Notes under the pieces: generated by a model
Databases searched by the model: none
Seen by the model: the letters and a program-made list of their open reading frames with translations, nothing else
Told to the model about the DNA's origin: nothing
Made by a program: the position numbers and the translations under genes
Shown: piece after piece, positions 60,611 through 64,000 of the stretch
Position numbering within the stretch: position 1 is the first letter of the stretch
Layout of the letters: each line of letters begins with the position of its first letter
NCBI GenBank assembly: GCA_964569385.1
Contig: CAZMUM010000018.1
Location: forward strand, 28,415-92,414
Direction: 5' to 3'
Origin: JAADHX01 sp964569385
GTDB taxonomy: Bacteria > Actinomycetota > Acidimicrobiia > Acidimicrobiales > Poriferisodalaceae
Length of the DNA: 64,000 nt

Positions 60611-62013
60611 TCGTCGACCTCCACGGTCTCGTCAGCGCCGGCGGCGGCTGGGACCTCGTCGTCAGCACCCGTCGACTCGTCGTCTGGATCTTCAAGCAGC
60701 GACTTGTCAATAACGTCGCCGCTGTCTGCATCGACGATAGCGACATGGCCAACCAACCACTCAAGAGCGGCTTTCTTAGCCAAGTCGGCCTTGAATGACA
60801 ACAGGTTGTCGCTATCGGTGAAACGGGCCCGAACCGCAGCTGGTTTCTCCGAGAGTTGGACCGCCACCCGTCCGACTTCGTCGTCGATTTCGGTGTCGGA
60901 TGGCCAGAGGCCCTCGGCCACGGCAATGGCCCGAAGCGCAAGGTCGACCTTAGCCGAATGGGCAGCGCCTTCTTTTAGATCATCGGTGAACTCTTCTTGA
61001 GTCTTGCCGTTGAACATGAGCCATTGCTCGAGCGAGATGCCCTGCATCTGGAGGCTGTAGCTGACGTTCTGAATCTGCTCGTGCATCTCGGAGTCGATCA
61101 AGGCTTCTGAGATCGTGGCGTCGACGAGATCGGCCGCCGCGGTGGCAGCACCTTCTCGGAGGGCCCGATTGGCCGCAACACGAGCAGCACCATTGAGCCT
61201 GTCGGCGGCGTCGGCTCGCATCTCGTCGACCGTGTCGAACTCGGTGTTGTCGTCGACCCATTCGTCGGTTAGCTCTGGCAGCACGCGTTCTTTGACGGCG
61301 TGCACCTCGACGTGGAAGTCAATAATGGTGTCTTCGTCGACCGGGTGCTCGGCGCTGAAGTCGAGTACGTCGCCGGCACTGGCACCGGTTATGTGCTGGT
61401 CGAGTTCTTCGCCGGCCGCACCAGACCCAACCTCATAGGAATAGTCGTCGGCGACTAACCCTGGCAGAGGGTCGCCGTCGGCAGTGCCAGCAATGTCGAT
61501 CGTTACGTGGTCGCCGTCGGCGGCTTCGCGGTCGACCTCGATAAGTTCGGCCGATTGGCCGCGAATTGAGTCGATTTGGCTGTCTACTACGTCGCTTGGG
61601 GCGATTGGGCTAGGGATCTCAACCTCGAGGGCGTCGTAGCCAGACACCTCGACAACCGCTCGAATCTCGACTTCGGCAACAAAAACAATCGGGCCATCTT
61701 CTTCGCCTGATTCGATGTCGATCTCGGGTTGGGCGATGGCATCGACATCGTGGTTCTTAAGGGCAGCTGCGTAGTAGCTACCCAGGGAATCCTGAATGGC
61801 CTCGGCCCTGGCATACTCGACGCCGATTTTGGCTTCGAGGACCCGGCGAGGGACCTTGCCAGGCCGAAAACCGGGCATGTTAACTTCGCGGCCGATTTTC
61901 TTGAAGGCCGCACCGAGGGCGACCTCAAATGTGGTCTCATCGACCTCGACGTGCAGTTTGACCTTATTGTCGTCCAGCTCTTCGACTGTCGACGTAACAT
62001 TTAGCGTGCTCAC
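60607..62013 (-). CDS. tig: Trigger factor (468 aa)
   Basis: The N-terminal ribosome-binding domain has MPGFRPGKVPRRVLEAKIG. The PPIase domain (about 155-245, ADGDHVTIDIAGTADG) and the long helical C-terminal arm follow, ending in an acidic tail (DDESTGADDEVPAA). It is a ribosome-bound chaperone. The GTG at 62013 follows the family start. A TACACT box nine bases upstream may be its -10. Confidence 0.95.
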   Translation of the reverse strand: MSTLNVTSTVEELDDNKVKLHVEVDETTFEVALGAAFKKIGREVNMPGFRPGKVPRRVLEAKIGVEYARAEAIQDSLGSYYAAALKNHDVDAIAQPEIDIESGEEDGPIVFVAEVEIRAVVEVSGYDALEVEIPSPIAPSDVVDSQIDSIRGQSAELIEVDREAADGDHVTIDIAGTADGDPLPGLVADDYSYEVGSGAAGEELDQHITGASAGDVLDFSAEHPVDEDTIIDFHVEVHAVKERVLPELTDEWVDDNTEFDTVDEMRADAADRLNGAARVAANRALREGAATAAADLVDATISEALIDSEMHEQIQNVSYSLQMQGISLEQWLMFNGKTQEEFTDDLKEGAAHSAKVDLALRAIAVAEGLWPSDTEIDDEVGRVAVQLSEKPAAVRARFTDSDNLLSFKADLAKKAALEWLVGHVAIVDADSGDVIDKSLLEDPDDESTGADDEVPAAAGADETVEVDE

Positions 62014-62110
62014 AGGCCGGCGAGTGTACCGGGGTGCCCGACTCAAAACCGATACAACCTCGCCATCGGCATGGAGACTTCAGGCAAGGTTGCATCTGGT
62101 GTGTGTGGCA

Positions 62111-62148
62111 ATTGCATTTGGGTGCAATCGGTCCGCATGTACGCGGAC
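62111..62148. repeat. Two adjacent short palindromes upstream of tig
   Basis: ATTGCA-TTTGGG-TGCAAT (62111-62128) and GTCCGC-ATGTAC-GCGGAC (62131-62148) each have six-base perfect arms and six-base loops, two bases apart, about 100-135 bases before the tig start. They could be operator sites, or terminators of the phyH-like gene. A weaker inverted repeat (ATATTGA/TCAATAT) is at 62176-62215. Confidence 0.5.
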
Positions 62149-62248
62149 AAAGATCAAGTCGGCATCCCCACTCGAATATTGAGCATCGATTCACTATTGC
62201 TCGACTATTCAATATCAGCGTCGAGCCTCGACACGTTGCGACCGCGAC

Positions 62249-63079
62249 CTACGACTGCCACACGGTTGGGAAGTTTGGGTGATCCATCGGCGCGCCCGGT
62301 GTTAGCCGAACGTCGGCGAACGGAGGAGACGTGGCCCACGCGCGGACTCCGAACCGGGCATCGTCGCCTAACCAGCGTGTCGAGAATGCTCGTCGGGGTG
62401 TTGTGAGTTTGCTGGTGCCTGGTGCGCCGTGCAACGTGCGCATGTGGAACACAATGCAGTCGCCTAGGTTGAGATCCCAGGAGAGGAGGGTCGGTTCATC
62501 TCTGGCGCCAATGCCGGCGTCGATGTCTGGCACCGTGACGTAACCGTCGACGCCGGCCCCGTAGTTCTCGTGGCTGATGAACAGCCGTGGGTAGTACATC
62601 TCGCCGCTGCGGTGTGATCGGGCCACGAACTGCGGACACACACTTTGTTGCACTGGATCTAGCGGTAACCAAACCGAACACAACTGGTCGCCATCGAGGC
62701 CGTAGTAGGGAAGGTCGTGATGCCACGGTGTCACTTCTTGAGTGCCAGGCTCTTTGACAATTACATGCTCGTGGTAGATACGGCACGTCTTCGACGACAT
62801 CATCTCGCCGGCAATCTGACCAACGGTCGAGTTGACTATGAAGTCCTCGTATTCTGATATTCGCTGCCAGTTGCAATAGTCGTCGTAGAAGCCACCGGGT
62901 TTGCCAGCAGGGGTGTACACGGTGCTATCGGGACCAGGGTCGGCGAAGTTCTTCTCTAGGCCGACCGCGAGACTGTCGAGCCAGTCGGTATCGATGACCT
63001 GTCGAAGACATATCGCCCCATCGCGGTCGAACGCTTCAATATCGTCGCTGCTAACAAGTTCAGGCGGCGTCACCGTCAT
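62249..63079 (-). CDS. Phytanoyl-CoA dioxygenase (PhyH) family protein (276 aa)
   Basis: This Fe(II)/2-oxoglutarate oxygenase has the HxD motif in TPWHHDLPYYG and the distal His in FHMRTLHGAPG, with the 2-oxoglutarate-binding Arg likely in TTPRRAFSTRW. It starts with DDIEAFDRDGAICLRQVID. The family hydroxylates fatty acyl or other small substrates; the substrate is unknown. The 235 bases between its stop and tig hold palindromes and no gene. Confidence 0.9.
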   Translation of the reverse strand: MTVTPPELVSSDDIEAFDRDGAICLRQVIDTDWLDSLAVGLEKNFADPGPDSTVYTPAGKPGGFYDDYCNWQRISEYEDFIVNSTVGQIAGEMMSSKTCRIYHEHVIVKEPGTQEVTPWHHDLPYYGLDGDQLCSVWLPLDPVQQSVCPQFVARSHRSGEMYYPRLFISHENYGAGVDGYVTVPDIDAGIGARDEPTLLSWDLNLGDCIVFHMRTLHGAPGTSKLTTPRRAFSTRWLGDDARFGVRAWATSPPFADVRLTPGAPMDHPNFPTVWQS

Positions 63080-63116
63080 CGGCTAGTCGGAACCATCTTC
63101 ATCGGCTGCATCATAG

Positions 63117-63791
63117 ATGGCCTGGCTCCGGCGATATTGGTTCGTCCGACTGTCCGGCTACGGTTTGGCGCCCTCTGGAACAGGCGAACTGGCGCGGATG
63201 ACCTGTGAGGTGGCAAGGGTCGTTGTCGCACTTGAGCCCGAACCAGACATGATCGATGTCGGCAAGCGCTCGACAGCAGACCACGCGAACGTTGAGTGGC
63301 AACTCGGGCGAGATGCTGACGTGCCGCGGCTGTTCGGACGTGGCGAGGGTTTCGACTTGGTCACCGTCGGCAATGCGTTCCATCACATGGATCGCAGTCG
63401 ACTTCTCGATGACCTTGATGCCGTGGTGACAGATTCCGGAGGCGTGGTCATTTGCACGTCGGGTGTCCCTGATCATGAGGCAGATCTTGTTGTCCTTTCG
63501 AACTCGGCGTTCTCTACAGTCGAGAGATGGTCCTTTGAGCGAATCGAACGAAGAAGCGTCGACGGCGTTGTTGGTGAACTGGTGACGAGCGCCTCGGGTT
63601 TGATCGATTCTGAACGTGCCGGGCGGCTACACGATGTGCTCGCACCGTTTGCGGCTAACGGGACCGTGCGTGAACAAGTGATTACGACCTCGCTCATCGC
63701 CACGCGGCCAACCCGTTGGTCCTCGCGGGGGCTCGACAGTGATGACGCCCGTGGACCTTGGCCAGCTATTGGCGGCGCGCGACGTTGTTGA
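63117..63791 (+). pseudogene. Truncated SAM-methyltransferase-like gene (224 aa)
   Basis: The middle matches class I methyltransferases: VVALEPEPDMIDVGKR (acidic motif), NVEWQLGRDADVPRLFG and FDLVTVGNAFHHMD. The expected N-terminal motif I (LDLGCGxG) is missing: the first 25 residues read WLRRYWFVRLSGYGLAPSGTG, and no other frame supplies the motif in the DNA upstream. The remaining pocket would lack its SAM-binding Gly loop, so the gene is likely a remnant. It starts 37 bases from the divergent oxygenase gene. Confidence 0.6.
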
Positions 63792-64000
63792 TGCCCATAT
63801 CGTGGGCTGTGCAAAACCGAGCTGGCCGGCAAACCGTGGACTCCGAGGCTGGCGACCTGGGCGACTTGCTACGTCGAGGGCTAGTCGAGGTCGTACCGCC
63901 GAGTGCCGTCGAATTGTCGAGTGCTGGTTTATGTTCTTCGGTGGGTGCATTTGCAGGCGCAGGGGCAGCCGTGTCCGGTGGTGGTTCGTTTGGCTGTTTT
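63792..64000. other. Right-edge stretch without a recognisable gene
   Basis: I could not assign a gene on either strand. A frame beginning GTG near 63924 reads into the edge (VLVYVLRWVHLQAQGQPCPV) but is too short to judge. The GC-rich repeat-like run GGCGCAGGGGCAGCC near 63956 resembles, by chance or otherwise, the repeat unit at 673-688. Confidence 0.4.

Overview
The window is about 64 kb of moderately GC-rich DNA from a chromosome of an actinobacterium. The gene content (hrcA-dnaJ-rsmE, a BldD-like regulator, lepA/rpsT, tig-clpP-clpX-folC-ndk-mreBCD-mrdA-rodA, rng-rplU-rpmA-obgE-proB), the many GTG starts and the four-base ATGA/GTGA gene overlaps all fit Actinomycetota. A member of the Acidimicrobiia is the likeliest source, but that rank is inference. 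No rRNA, CRISPR array, insertion sequence, phage or integrase gene was seen. One tRNA gene, Ala(GGC), is present.

Layout. 1-3228: the end of a Tad/Flp-type pilus locus (three TadE/TadG-like pseudopilin genes), then a promoter, a membrane pseudokinase and a coupled LysM membrane protein. 3270-7906: a small nucleotidyltransferase pair, an acyltransferase-SGNH fusion and a two-component system. 8075-12815 (minus strand): hemW, a BldD-like regulator, rsmE, dnaJ and hrcA. 12884-16733: a short-chain dehydrogenase, a small membrane protein, an acyl-CoA synthetase and a patatin. 16842-23828: lepA, rpsT, holA, a divergent FolP-like protein, comEC, comEA and a thioredoxin-TPR protein. 23892-28859: a PAC2 protein, tRNA-Ala, a lipoprotein, a DUF3291 protein, a MazF toxin-antitoxin pair, an EamA transporter and tesB. 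28906-34203: nudC, rsfS, a LytR_C membrane protein, a long structured leader, a sigma-70 gene and a class II DAHP synthase. 34223-38417: two paralogous lipoproteins, then a VWA/MoxR pair. 38453-43648: proA and proB, separated by an AAA ATPase and a propeller lipoprotein.

From 62013 down to 42536 every gene is on the minus strand: trigger factor and ClpPX, folate and nucleotide enzymes, the Mre/Rod elongation machinery, two radical-SAM-linked proteins, RNase E/G, L21, L27, Obg and ProB. Many genes in it overlap by four bases, suggesting long co-transcribed blocks for protein quality control, rod-shape growth and ribosome/RNA maturation. The right edge has a PhyH-type oxygenase, a truncated methyltransferase-like gene and about 200 bases with no recognisable gene.

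Two window-wide signals stand out. First, at least ten genes that begin a transcription unit have a TANNNT -10 box exactly 6 or 7 bases before the start codon, predicting leaderless mRNAs. Second, the 397-base leader of the sigma gene contains nested inverted repeats that fold on paper into a compact three-way junction matching no RNA family I recognise.
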